Source: Sphingobium scionense
Lineage (GTDB): Bacteria > Pseudomonadota > Alphaproteobacteria > Sphingomonadales > Sphingomonadaceae
DNA: 64,000 nucleotides
NCBI RefSeq assembly: GCF_014197035.1
Contig: NZ_JACIEU010000008.1
Location: forward strand, 1-64,000
Direction of reading: 5' to 3'
Shown piece by piece: positions 17,526-26,747 of the stretch; within the stretch, counting starts at the first letter, position 1, and every line of letters begins with the position of its first letter. The notes beneath the pieces were generated by a model. The model did not search any database and had not been told where the DNA came from. It saw only the letters and a program-made list of their open reading frames with translations. The position numbers and the translations under genes are program-made.

Positions 17526-20500
17526 ATGAAGCAGATGCAATCGTTGCGCGTGCGTTTCCTGACGGGAGCCGCGCTTATTTTTTGCCCGACTGTGCCAGCG
17601 CTGGCACAGTCAACAGGTCCCGCTGCAACGTCGGCCGTCGCGGCTGCCGAACAGGCGCAGAACGGCTCGGATAGCGCAACTGCGGACATCGTCGTCACCG
17701 GTTCGCGTATCGCGCGCAATGGCTTCGACGCCTCGACCCCGGTCAGCGTGGTGGGCTCCGAAGACATCAAGCTCTCGGGCAATGTGAACGTCGAAAAGAC
17801 GCTGGCGCAGTTGCCGCAGGTGGTCGGTTCGCAATTGGGTAGCGCGACGTCAAATACCGTTCCCGGCGGCTTCGCCGACGTCAACCTGCGTGGCTTTGGA
17901 TCGACCCGCAATCTGGTGCTGGTCAATGGTCGGCGCTATGCCATTTACGGTCCCGAGCAGGTCACAGATCTCAATACGATCCCGTCGAGCCTGATTGCGC
18001 GGACGGAAATCGTGACGGGTGGTTCGTCGGCCGTCTACGGCTCCGATGCCATCACCGGCGTCATCAACTTCATCATGCGCGACGATTTCGAAGGCGTGGA
18101 AGCGCGTGCTCAACTCAACATGGATCGCCCCACGGGTACGCCCGTCTATACCGTCGACCTGACGCTGGGCGGCAATTTCGCCGATGGTCGTGGCAATCTG
18201 GTGGTGTCGGGCAATTATCTCAAGCGCGGGTCGATTACGCGTGGGCAGCGGGGCAGCTTTGCCTATGACTCGCTCAACGACGGATGCATCGTGTCGGGGA
18301 GTGGCGGCCATGACCGAGCGGGCACGCCCTTCACGCCTGCCTCCGGGCTGGGCTGCGTCGCGGGTGGCGGTGAACTGGGCTTCGTCGCCGGTGGCAGCGG
18401 CGACATTCCCAATGGACGCTTTTCCGGTATTCCCGCAGCGGGTGGCACCAATGCGGCGCTGAATGCGGCCTATGCCAATGCCGGCCTTTCCGCGATGACC
18501 TCGCGTGGCTTCACCTTCAATGATGAAGGCACGGTTGCCCGACCACAGATCACGCCGCAGGATGATTTTAATCTTGGCCCCGACAATTATCTGATCCAGC
18601 CGCAGAAGCGCTGGATGATCAACAGCTTCGGCCATTATGATTTCACCGATGACATCACCGGCTATATGGAGCTTCACTATAGCAATAATGTGGTGAATGC
18701 TCGGCTGGCACCGACCAATGTCGGGTCGCCGACGCTGTTCAACATCAATAATCCCTATCTGACGCCGCAACTGCAGGAAGTGTTGCGCCAGCTTGATCTG
18801 GCCGAAACCGGAACGACCACCGTTACCAGCGGCACCGCGACGCGCACGACGACGGCGGGAGACGGTCTTGCTGTTCTGACCGCCGGTCGGCGTTATCGCG
18901 AAGTAGGGCCGCGATTGGCCAGCGAACGGCGCAACGTGTTCCGTGGCGCCTGGGGCTTGAAGGGCAATCTGGGTAGCGTGTCGGACAATGTCCTGACCGA
19001 TCTCAAGTTCGACGCTTATTATACCTATGCTCGTAGTGAAGACACGTTGCTGCTGCAGAATGCGATTTCGCGTAGCCGGCTGCAGGCGGCTCTGTTGTCG
19101 GTCAATGGCGCCGCTCCAGTCTGCAACATTTTTGGCGAGAATATCTCAGAGGCGTGCGCCAGCGCGATCCGCATCAATGCCACCAATTCCACTATCGCCA
19201 CTCAGCAGGTTGCACAGGCCAGCGTGACCGGCACCCTGTTCCAACTCCCTGCCGGCCCGGTGGGTTTCTCCAGCGGCTATGAGTGGCGCAAGACCAACGC
19301 AACCTTCACGCCTGATTCCTTCCTGGCCTCGGGCGATGTCGCCGGCTTCAATCCCGGCTTGCCGACCAAGGGCGGCGTTTCGGTCAACGAGATTTTCGGC
19401 GAATTGCGCGTGCCGTTGATCCATGACACGCCGTTCATGGAGAGCCTGGTTGCCAATGGTGGCTTCCGCTATTCCGACTATAGCCTGTCCGGCATTGGCG
19501 GCCAGTGGACCTATCTGGGTGGGCTCGACTGGCGGGTGAACCGCGATTTCGCCTTCCGCGGACAGTATCAGCGGGCGATCCGCGCACCCAATGTGAACGA
19601 GCTTTATGGTGGCGTGACCCGTGTCGTCGGTGTTGCGACGGATCCCTGTTCTTCGCGCGCGTCGGCGGCGCAGCGGACCGATGCCGTCCGCGCGGTTTGC
19701 ATCGCGACCGGGGTTCCGGCTGGTGCGGTCTTCACCGACGCGGTCCAGCCCAACAACATCATGCCGGCAGACTTTGGCGGCAACGTCAATCTGGGTGCGG
19801 AAAAGTCCGACACGTTCACCGTCGGCGCCGTGTTCACGCCCAGCTTCGCGCCCAAACTCTATTTCAGCGTCGATTATTTCAACATCTCGCTGGACGGTGC
19901 GATCTCGTCGCTGGGCGGTGGTCTGCAGAACACGCTCAACCTCTGCTATACCGTCATTCAGGACGCCAATAGCGAGTTCTGCCGGGCGATCGTGCGCAAT
20001 CCCAATACGGGTGAGATCAACGATCCCTATGTGGCGCAGATTCGCAATGCCAATACCGGCAAGCTCAAGACGTCGGGCATCGACTTCGCGATGCGCTATT
20101 CCTTCGACGTCGGTTTCGGCTTCCCGGGGCTGGGCAGCAACAGTTCGTTCGATATCAGCAGCAACCTGACCTATCTGGACGAGTTCACGTCGACGCCGGT
20201 CGCGGCGCTGCCTAACATCAAGAATGAATGTGCCGGAGCCTATGGCCCGACCTGCGGCCAGCCGCTGCCGCGCTGGCGGGCGACGTCGCGCATCACCTGG
20301 AATGTCGAGGATCTGAGCCTTAGCCTGCGGCATCGCTATATCGGCAAGGTCACGACCGACCGCTATGTCGTGCCGCATCGTCAGGGGGCGGCGAACGCGC
20401 CCAGCCTCGACAGCTTTGCCTATCCGGTACTGAACGATCAGAATTATTTCGACCTGTCGTTCAACTACAAGCTGCGCGAGGGGATGGAGATTTTCGGCGG

Positions 20501-20624
20501 CGCGAACAACATGTTCAACAACAAGCCGCCGGTTACTACTCAGGGGCCGAACGCCAACACCTTCTCGGCGACCTATGACGTGTTGGGGACCGAGTTCTTC
20601 ATCGGCGCATCGCTGAAATTCTGA
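17526..20624 (+). CDS. TonB-dependent receptor (oligosaccharide uptake)
   Basis: A 1032-residue outer-membrane transporter. A signal peptide (residues 1 to about 28, ending PALAQ) is followed by the plug domain starting ADIVVTGSRIARNGFDASTP and containing VNLRGFGSTRNLVLVNGRR and IVTGGSSAVYGSDAITGVIN. A long barrel follows, ending FNNKPPVTTQGP and a C-terminal FIGASLKF with terminal Phe. Several Cys pairs lie in predicted loops. Start 17526 is chosen because AAGGGGAGG precedes it. Given the hydrolases around it, the substrate is probably a plant cell-wall oligosaccharide. A 24-base perfect palindrome lies inside the signal-peptide codons. Confidence 0.93.
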   Translation: MKQMQSLRVRFLTGAALIFCPTVPALAQSTGPAATSAVAAAEQAQNGSDSATADIVVTGSRIARNGFDASTPVSVVGSEDIKLSGNVNVEKTLAQLPQVVGSQLGSATSNTVPGGFADVNLRGFGSTRNLVLVNGRRYAIYGPEQVTDLNTIPSSLIARTEIVTGGSSAVYGSDAITGVINFIMRDDFEGVEARAQLNMDRPTGTPVYTVDLTLGGNFADGRGNLVVSGNYLKRGSITRGQRGSFAYDSLNDGCIVSGSGGHDRAGTPFTPASGLGCVAGGGELGFVAGGSGDIPNGRFSGIPAAGGTNAALNAAYANAGLSAMTSRGFTFNDEGTVARPQITPQDDFNLGPDNYLIQPQKRWMINSFGHYDFTDDITGYMELHYSNNVVNARLAPTNVGSPTLFNINNPYLTPQLQEVLRQLDLAETGTTTVTSGTATRTTTAGDGLAVLTAGRRYREVGPRLASERRNVFRGAWGLKGNLGSVSDNVLTDLKFDAYYTYARSEDTLLLQNAISRSRLQAALLSVNGAAPVCNIFGENISEACASAIRINATNSTIATQQVAQASVTGTLFQLPAGPVGFSSGYEWRKTNATFTPDSFLASGDVAGFNPGLPTKGGVSVNEIFGELRVPLIHDTPFMESLVANGGFRYSDYSLSGIGGQWTYLGGLDWRVNRDFAFRGQYQRAIRAPNVNELYGGVTRVVGVATDPCSSRASAAQRTDAVRAVCIATGVPAGAVFTDAVQPNNIMPADFGGNVNLGAEKSDTFTVGAVFTPSFAPKLYFSVDYFNISLDGAISSLGGGLQNTLNLCYTVIQDANSEFCRAIVRNPNTGEINDPYVAQIRNANTGKLKTSGIDFAMRYSFDVGFGFPGLGSNSSFDISSNLTYLDEFTSTPVAALPNIKNECAGAYGPTCGQPLPRWRATSRITWNVEDLSLSLRHRYIGKVTTDRYVVPHRQGAANAPSLDSFAYPVLNDQNYFDLSFNYKLREGMEIFGGANNMFNNKPPVTTQGPNANTFSATYDVLGTEFFIGASLKF
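17588..17611. repeat. 24-bp perfect palindrome within the receptor gene
   Basis: GACTGTGCCAGC is followed immediately by its exact reverse complement. It covers codons for the end of the signal peptide, 62-85 bases after the start codon. In mRNA it would form a strong hairpin; in DNA it could be a protein-binding site. Confidence 0.7.
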
Positions 20625-20635
20625 GACTGAGACAG

Positions 20636-20668
20636 GAAGGCGGGGGTGGCAAGGTCGCTCCCGCCTTC
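20636..20668 (+). terminator. Intercistronic hairpin after the TonB receptor gene
   Basis: A perfect 9-bp stem (GAAGGCGGG / CCCGCCTTC) with a 15-base loop lies between the receptor stop and the GH28-like start. There is no T-tract, so it may be an attenuator or an mRNA-stabilising element rather than a full terminator. Confidence 0.45.
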
Positions 20669-20686
20669 ATCATGACAAGGGGACAG

Positions 20687-22279
20687 ATGATGGGTTTTGA
20701 CCGGCGAAGCTTCCTGCAAGGCGGCGCATGGGCAGGCATGGCCGGGATCGCGCAACCGGCTTTTGCGGCCTCCGGTGCGAGCTTGCGATCGGCTGCCGGT
20801 ATTTTTGGCGGGATCGTCGATGTGCGTCAGTTCGGCGCCAAGGGCAATGGCACGGCGATCGACAGCGGCGCGATCAACAAGGCGATCGATCATGTCGCCG
20901 GGCTGGGCGGCGGAACCGTCTATTTTCCCGCCGGTTCCTATGCCAGCTACACGATCCGGATGAAGAGCCGGGTCACGCTGTTCCTGGCGGATGGCGCCGT
21001 CCTGCTGGCGGCCGCCCCGACCGACACGCAAGGCTATGACCATGCCGAACCGATCGGGGAGTGGGGTGCTTATCAGGATTTCGGACATAGCCATTGGCGC
21101 AACAGCCTGATCTGGGGCGAGGGGCTGAACGACATCGCCATCCTTGGTCCGGGGCTGATCTGGGGCAAGGGCTTGGGCCGGGGCGACGGCAAGGATAATT
21201 GGCTGAAGGATCCGACCGGTCCTGGCACCGGCAACAAGGCGATCGCGCTCAAAAATTGTCGCAACGTCCTGCTGCGCGATATCAAGATATTGGAGGGAGG
21301 CTGGTTCGCGCTGCTCGCCACCGGAGTCGATAATCTCACCATCGACAATGTGCTGGTGGACACCAACCGCGACGGCTTCGACATTGACTGCTGCCGCAAT
21401 GTGCGGATCAGCAATTGCACCGTCAATTCGCCCTGGGACGACGGCATTTGCCCCAAGAGCAGCTATGCGCTGGGCTATCCCCGCATTACCGAAAATCTCA
21501 CCATTTCCGACTGTTTCGTCACCGGAAATTATGAAGTCGGGTCGGTGCTGGATGGTCGCTGGCGCAAGATGCCGCCATCCTTCGCGCCCAAGATCCACGG
21601 ACGCATCAAGTTCGGTACCGAATCCAATGGTGGCTTCCGCAACATCACCATCAGCAACTGCATCTTCGAGGATAGCCGGGGGCTGGCGTTCGAGACGGTC
21701 GATGGCGCGGTGGTCGAGGATGTGACGGTCAGCAACATCACCATGCGGGGCATCATCGACGCGCCGCTCTTCCTGCGGCTGGGCAAGCGGATGCGCGGGC
21801 CTGCGGGCGTGCCGATCGGCACGATGAAGCGCATCCTGATCCAGAATGTGGTGAGTTCGGGCGCCAATATGCTGCCATCGGTGATTGCGGGGCTGATTGA
21901 TCACCCGATCGAGGATGTCTCGATTGCCGACTGCCATTTTCAGCATGTCGGTGGTGCGCCGGCGGCGATGGCCAAGGTGCGCCCGCCCGAGGCCGAACTG
22001 GCCTATCCCGAAGCGACGATGTTCGGCGATCTGCCCGCCACCGGCTTCTTCGTCCGCCACGCGCGCAATATCCGCTTCAGCAATGTCGAGGTGGCCGTGG
22101 CCGCGCCCGATCCGCGCGCGGCCTTCCGGCTGGAGGATGTGCAGGATGCCGATTTCATCGGCCTGCGCGCGCCACGTGGCACGACCTGGTCGCTTGACCG
22201 GGTCACCGGCTTCCGCAGCAGTGGTGCGCGTTGGATCGCGGACCGCCGGAGCGACGGCCCACTGTCCGGCGACTTTTAG
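20687..22279 (+). CDS. GH28-like (polygalacturonase-type) parallel beta-helix protein
   Basis: A 530-residue exported protein with a twin-arginine signal (DRRSFLQGGAWAGMAGIAQP). The mature part begins VDVRQFGAKGNGTAIDSGAI, the standard opening of GH28 and pectate-lyase-like beta helices, and contains DGFDIDCCRNVRISNCTVNS and PWDDGICPKSS, which supply the Asp residues of the GH28 active site. Repeated NITISNC-type turns mark helix coils. It probably cuts a uronic-acid or branched cell-wall glycan. The start at 20687 (or 20690) follows AAGGGGACAG. Its stop codon overlaps that of the convergent GH10 gene by 3 bases. Confidence 0.85.
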   Translation: MMGFDRRSFLQGGAWAGMAGIAQPAFAASGASLRSAAGIFGGIVDVRQFGAKGNGTAIDSGAINKAIDHVAGLGGGTVYFPAGSYASYTIRMKSRVTLFLADGAVLLAAAPTDTQGYDHAEPIGEWGAYQDFGHSHWRNSLIWGEGLNDIAILGPGLIWGKGLGRGDGKDNWLKDPTGPGTGNKAIALKNCRNVLLRDIKILEGGWFALLATGVDNLTIDNVLVDTNRDGFDIDCCRNVRISNCTVNSPWDDGICPKSSYALGYPRITENLTISDCFVTGNYEVGSVLDGRWRKMPPSFAPKIHGRIKFGTESNGGFRNITISNCIFEDSRGLAFETVDGAVVEDVTVSNITMRGIIDAPLFLRLGKRMRGPAGVPIGTMKRILIQNVVSSGANMLPSVIAGLIDHPIEDVSIADCHFQHVGGAPAAMAKVRPPEAELAYPEATMFGDLPATGFFVRHARNIRFSNVEVAVAAPDPRAAFRLEDVQDADFIGLRAPRGTTWSLDRVTGFRSSGARWIADRRSDGPLSGDF

Positions 22280-23397
22280 CTTCTGCGGTCCGGTGCGGCG
22301 GCGAAGGCCGCCGCGATCGCATCGCGGAAGGGCTTGGGGCGGAAGTCGGCATCGAAGGGGCAGGGCCGCTTGGCCATGCCGTCGGGCCGCAGCCGCATGC
22401 CGCTGAGCCAGCTATAGCGGTCGGACAGGCCCCAGCACATCACCGTCTTCGTCTGGGGATAGGATAGCATCAGGTCGAGATAGGCCTTGGCATGGGCGGC
22501 GACCTGCGCGTCGCGCGGACCGATGGCGCCGGGCAGCGGATTGTCATGCACGTCCATTTCCGTGACCAGCAGGTCAAGGCCCATGCCGGTGACCTGATCC
22601 AGGAAGCGGCGGAAGGCGGGTTCATCCAACGATCCCAGCCCCGTCGGCGTGTCGCTGAACTTGCTGCCGAGATGGCTCTGTATGCCGAGGGCATCGACGG
22701 GCGTGCCACGCTTGCGCATCTGTTCCAGCAGGCGCAGCACCGCATCCCGGTGCAGCCCCTCATCGGCGCGCCAGCCCATATAGTCATTATAGACCAATTG
22801 GGCCTTGGGTGCTGCCGCGCGTGCGGTGCGAAAGGCGATGTCGATGGTTTCGAACGCGCCGATATGCCGGGACAAAGCGGTGTCGCGCAGCGCGCCGGTT
22901 TCGGAATCGATCGCTTCGTTGACGACATCGAAACTGTCGATCCGGTCGGCATAGCGGCCGGCGACCGTGGCGACATGATCGGTCAGCAGTCGCTCCGCCT
23001 CCGCCCTCGGATTGGTTCCATAATCATGCTCCGTCACCCATTGCGGCATCCATCGCTCGCTGTGCCACAACAAGGTGTGACCGCGCACGCTGAGGTCGTT
23101 GGCACCCGCCCAATCGACGATCCGGTCGGCGGCGCGAAAGTCGAAGTGCTGCGCATCGGGGCGCGTGATCGACCATTTCATTTCATTTTCCGGCACGACC
23201 AGCGCGCATTGCGCGGCATTGAGCGCGCGATAGCCGGGGTCGGCGAAATTATCCTTGCCGACCGTGCTGCCGAAGCGGATGCCCTTGGCGGCGCCCAGCG
23301 TAGCGAGGGAGTTTGCCGATCGTGCCCAGGCAGGAAACGGCAGGGCCAGGGCCGCGGCGCCCGCGATCAGGCTGCGGCGGTCGATCACCCGGTTCAC
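22276..23397 (-). CDS. GH10 endo-1,4-beta-xylanase, Tat-exported
   Basis: A 373-residue family 10 glycoside hydrolase. A signal with DRRSLIAGAAALALP precedes the TIM barrel. The acid/base is Glu161 in SFDVVNEAID and the nucleophile Glu280 in LLVTEMDVHD; WHSERWMPQW and MCWGLSDRYSWL supply substrate-contact residues. It cleaves the xylan backbone. The start is GTG at 23397, overlapping the previous gene's TGA as GTGA, so translation is coupled. It is the last gene of the GH43 - alpha/alpha-barrel - GH10 operon. Confidence 0.93.
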   Translation of the reverse strand: MNRVIDRRSLIAGAAALALPFPAWARSANSLATLGAAKGIRFGSTVGKDNFADPGYRALNAAQCALVVPENEMKWSITRPDAQHFDFRAADRIVDWAGANDLSVRGHTLLWHSERWMPQWVTEHDYGTNPRAEAERLLTDHVATVAGRYADRIDSFDVVNEAIDSETGALRDTALSRHIGAFETIDIAFRTARAAAPKAQLVYNDYMGWRADEGLHRDAVLRLLEQMRKRGTPVDALGIQSHLGSKFSDTPTGLGSLDEPAFRRFLDQVTGMGLDLLVTEMDVHDNPLPGAIGPRDAQVAAHAKAYLDLMLSYPQTKTVMCWGLSDRYSWLSGMRLRPDGMAKRPCPFDADFRPKPFRDAIAAAFAAAPDRRS

Positions 23398-24962
23398 AGC
23401 GTCACCCGTTCATTGGCGTGCAGGGTCAGTTGGCGGGCGGGCTGTCCAGCCAGGCGCAGGCGGATCGTCTGAGCCTGCGGTTCGATACCGATCAGATGGC
23501 GTGGCTTGCCTTGCTTGTTGGTGACGAGGCGCGCTGCCCCGCCCTCGATCCGGCCGATGGGTGTCCCCGAAAGACCGAGGTCTGCACCGTTCGCGCGATA
23601 GGCCATGACGGCGCTGCGGCCCGCATCGGTCGCCATCGACAAATGGGTGGCCTGCGCCGCCTCATGGCCTGGGCGGACATTCCAGTGCAGGTCGTCGGCT
23701 TCCTCGCAGACGCCGACAAGCCGCCAGCTATAATCGACCATCACCAGCGCGGCGGGGGAATAGCCGGCGGCCTCGGCATGAGTGAAGGCGCCGGTGCGCG
23801 GGTCCATCTGCTGGCGGAAGGTCATGTCGCGGATCAGTGCTGCGCACCAGGGATTCATCATCTGGCTGAACTCGGCGGCGCGGCCATAATGGTCGAACCA
23901 GCGGCCGGCGCGCAATGCCGTTAGCGCCTGGGTGGCGCCGCCCCAGCTATTGGCGGGGATCGATCCGACAAAGGCAGGATCGTCCATCGCCACCGACGTT
24001 AGCGGATAGGGCGCCCAGAAGGCGGCCGGATTATGCAGTTGCCGGGTCCAGAGCGTGTCGAACAGCGCCTGATCGGGCACATGTTCGCCACAGACGCGCG
24101 AGAGAATGTCGGAGCGCACGCGCACGAAATCGCCCTTCGCGTCCAGATCGTAGAAGGCCGCATCTTCCGGCACATAGAGTTTGGAGAGGATCAGTCCGCG
24201 AATATGCTCGGCCTGCGCGGTCCAGCGATCGGCCTCGCTGGTCTTGCCAAGAGCCGTTGCCATTTCGGCCAAGGCCCTGCGGCCACCATAGACTGTTGCG
24301 GACAGGTCCGGGCACAGGCGGGGCAGGGTGGCGATGGGGTGATGGGTGCGGGCGTCCTTGTTCGGACACTGGTTGGGCATGCCGGCCCAGCGCGGGCTGT
24401 TGTCATGGCCGGTATCATAGGTGCAAAATCCTTCGACCAGTCCGGTGCTGCGCGTGTTGCGATAGCGCATCAGCCAGCCGTCCCAGGCGGAACAGGCGCG
24501 ATAGGCGACCTCCAGCAGCGCGCTGTCTTCGGTTGCCCGCGCCAGTTCCCAGGCGGTGGCGGCGATCGGCACGACCATCTGGATCTGGCCAAAGCCGGTT
24601 TCGATGATCTTGTTGTTGGCGGGCAACTGGCCGTCCGCCCGCTGCAATTCGAAGAACGTCATATGGCTGTTACGGGCCACGTCCGGTCGGAATTTGCGAT
24701 AGACCAGCGCCTCGTGGGGGCCGCATTCCTGCCAGATGCCCTGATAGACGGCGCCTTCGATCAGTACCGGCTTGCTGACATAGGGCATGATCTGGACATT
24801 GGCGGCCAATACCGCCAGCGCCTTGTCATAGGCCGCCTGCCAAAGATGGTTGGCGGTGTTGAAGCGCGGCGCTTCAGCGGCCGGTTCGGCATAGGCCATC
24901 CGACTTGCGCCAGCGCTGGCAAGGCCGCCCGCGGCGGTGAGCAGGAAAGAACGTCGATCCAT
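23394..24962 (-). CDS. Alpha/alpha-barrel glycoside hydrolase (MGH1/GH63-like)
   Basis: A 522-residue exported protein, signal DRRSFLLTAAGGLASAGASR. The mature part is helical and resembles the (alpha/alpha)6 barrel of MGH1/GH63-type hydrolases: YQGIWQECGPHEALVYRKF, TGLVEGFCTYDTGHDNSPRW, IPANSWGGATQALTALRAGR. The Asp/Glu pair cannot be assigned with certainty. In this operon it may remove a side-chain sugar from xylan or xylo-oligosaccharides; that is inference from position. It lies 22 bases after GH43 and overlaps the GH10 start by 3 bases. Confidence 0.75.
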   Translation of the reverse strand: MDRRSFLLTAAGGLASAGASRMAYAEPAAEAPRFNTANHLWQAAYDKALAVLAANVQIMPYVSKPVLIEGAVYQGIWQECGPHEALVYRKFRPDVARNSHMTFFELQRADGQLPANNKIIETGFGQIQMVVPIAATAWELARATEDSALLEVAYRACSAWDGWLMRYRNTRSTGLVEGFCTYDTGHDNSPRWAGMPNQCPNKDARTHHPIATLPRLCPDLSATVYGGRRALAEMATALGKTSEADRWTAQAEHIRGLILSKLYVPEDAAFYDLDAKGDFVRVRSDILSRVCGEHVPDQALFDTLWTRQLHNPAAFWAPYPLTSVAMDDPAFVGSIPANSWGGATQALTALRAGRWFDHYGRAAEFSQMMNPWCAALIRDMTFRQQMDPRTGAFTHAEAAGYSPAALVMVDYSWRLVGVCEEADDLHWNVRPGHEAAQATHLSMATDAGRSAVMAYRANGADLGLSGTPIGRIEGGAARLVTNKQGKPRHLIGIEPQAQTIRLRLAGQPARQLTLHANERVTL

Positions 24963-24984
24963 TTATATCCCCTGAGAGCTGGCT

Positions 24985-26589
24985 TTAAGGCGCGACCGGC
25001 GCGGGATGATCGACCCGGACCCAATCCACGTCGATTGATCCACCCGCGCCGCCGCGGGTGAAGGTGAACAGGCCCGGCCGTGATCCTTTCCACCAGGAAA
25101 AGCGGGCAAGGCCAATGGCATCGCCGAACGGCTGGAAGGCGCGGCCGTCGAGACTATAGCTGTAGCGGACTGTCTGGTCTGCGCCGACGTCCGCTCGCAA
25201 TTCGATGGATGAACCGGTGAGGACAGGGCCGGTGGTTTCATCCCCGGCCGACGCCAGGGCCAGGTATGTCTTTCCACTCTGCCGGACGATGCCGATCCAG
25301 CTTGGCTTTACGCCGAACAGGGTAAGCCCCGCCCGCTGGCCATCGGTCATCCGGCTGATCTCGATCCGGGTCGTGATCCGGCTGCTCGGTCCTTGTAATA
25401 TCTGGGTCAGCGTGTTGCGGGCGGTTACCAGATGGTCGGCGGGCAGGGCGTGGAGTCGCAGGAAACCGGAGCGTGCGGTGAGGCTCCAGGCACGGTCGTC
25501 CGGGTTATGGTTCCATTCCCATTGTGGCCCCAGTTTCGCGCTGCCGAAAGCATCCGTGTCCTGGAGCCGATCCTTCGTTGGGGGCGATCCCGTGTCCGGC
25601 ATGGCATGGCGTTCGACCGGCTGGCCGACATCACTGCCAGGGCGCAGGTCGCCGATCACCGGCCAGTCATCGACCCATTTGAGCGGTTCCAGATAGGTGA
25701 TGCGGCCAAAGGCGCCGCTACTGTTGAAGTGGATGAACCAGCCCTGGCCCGACGGTGTTTCGATCCAACCGCCCTGATGCGGCCCTTGCAGCGCGCTGCT
25801 GCCCTGGGCCAGCACGGTTTTCGCTTCATAGGGGCCACGAATGTCGCGCGCGCGCAGGGCGACCTGCGCGCCCTTCTCCACGCCGCCATAGGGCGCGAAG
25901 ATGTAATAATAGCCGTTGCGCTTGTAGAATTTGGGGCCTTCCAGGATCGGCAGTTTCTGCTTGTCCTCGACGATCACCGTTCCGGCATCGAGCACGATCT
26001 TGCCGTCCGCGCTCATGCGATGGAGGATCAAAGGCCCGGCACCATGGCGGGAATGCACCAGCCAGGCCTGGCCATCATCGTCCCAGAAGGGGCAGGGATC
26101 TTCCAGCATCGGCTGGTCGATCACCTTGACCGGCGCGCTCCAGGGGCCTTCCGCCTTGCTGGCGGTTGCCATGAAGATGCCTTCGTCCGGCGTCGCCCAA
26201 TAGACGTAGAACAGGCCGGCATGATGGCGGATCGAGGGTGCCCAGACACCGCCGGCATAGCGGGTGCCGCCGATCGGCTTGGAAATTGCGTCGGTCAGGC
26301 TGTGGGGGCCGGGCATGTCATATTCGGGCGCGAAGGGCAGGCGCGGCAGCACATGGCCAAGGTTCGACCAGTGGACCAGATCGCGGGAATGGAGGATCGG
26401 GATGCCGGGCGAGAAATGGAAGCTCGACGCCACCATATAATAATCCTGTCCGACGCGAAGGACGTCGGGATCGGAATAATCGGCGTAGAGGATGGGATTG
26501 CTATATTCTGCGTCAGCGGCACTGGCCGACGATAGGACAGAAGCAAAGGCAACCGCGCTTCCGACCAATCCGACATAATGCGCGCGCAT
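24985..26589 (-). CDS. GH43 beta-xylosidase/arabinofuranosidase-type enzyme
   Basis: A 534-residue exported hydrolase with signal LVGSAVAFASVLSSASAA. The five-bladed GH43 propeller starts NPILYADYSDPDVLRVGQDY, where Asp40 is the likely general base; EDPCPFWDDDGQAWLVHS and the acid Glu in ILEGPKFYKRNGYYYIFAP follow. After about residue 330 comes a C-terminal beta-sandwich typical of GH43 xylosidases. An alternative GTG start at 26601 lies better placed for the GGGAGGGAGAGG ribosome site. It heads the hydrolase operon and has the LacI-type operator 110-120 bases upstream. Confidence 0.9.
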   Translation of the reverse strand: MRAHYVGLVGSAVAFASVLSSASAADAEYSNPILYADYSDPDVLRVGQDYYMVASSFHFSPGIPILHSRDLVHWSNLGHVLPRLPFAPEYDMPGPHSLTDAISKPIGGTRYAGGVWAPSIRHHAGLFYVYWATPDEGIFMATASKAEGPWSAPVKVIDQPMLEDPCPFWDDDGQAWLVHSRHGAGPLILHRMSADGKIVLDAGTVIVEDKQKLPILEGPKFYKRNGYYYIFAPYGGVEKGAQVALRARDIRGPYEAKTVLAQGSSALQGPHQGGWIETPSGQGWFIHFNSSGAFGRITYLEPLKWVDDWPVIGDLRPGSDVGQPVERHAMPDTGSPPTKDRLQDTDAFGSAKLGPQWEWNHNPDDRAWSLTARSGFLRLHALPADHLVTARNTLTQILQGPSSRITTRIEISRMTDGQRAGLTLFGVKPSWIGIVRQSGKTYLALASAGDETTGPVLTGSSIELRADVGADQTVRYSYSLDGRAFQPFGDAIGLARFSWWKGSRPGLFTFTRGGAGGSIDVDWVRVDHPAPVAP

Positions 26590-26709
26590 TTTCGATACCA
26601 CTTGCCTCTCCCTCCCAGATGGATCGAGTGAAGTCGTTCGCAACGACGCCGAACCTCTGTTTCTTATCGTCCGTTCTGGCGCGATTATCTCGCCGAGGCA
26701 ATGGTTTTC

Positions 26710-26722
26710 GGTAGCGCTATCA
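26710..26722. promoter_or_regulatory. Putative LacI-family operator, GH43 operon promoter
   Basis: GGTAGCGCTATCA; read on the minus strand it is TGATAGCGCTACC, sharing its first 11 bases with the site at 17437. It lies between the AcvB-like gene's stop and the GH43 start, correctly placed to control the GH43 operon. Confidence 0.65.
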
Positions 26723-26747
26723 TCGTGCCGCTGCAGGATGTCTGCCG

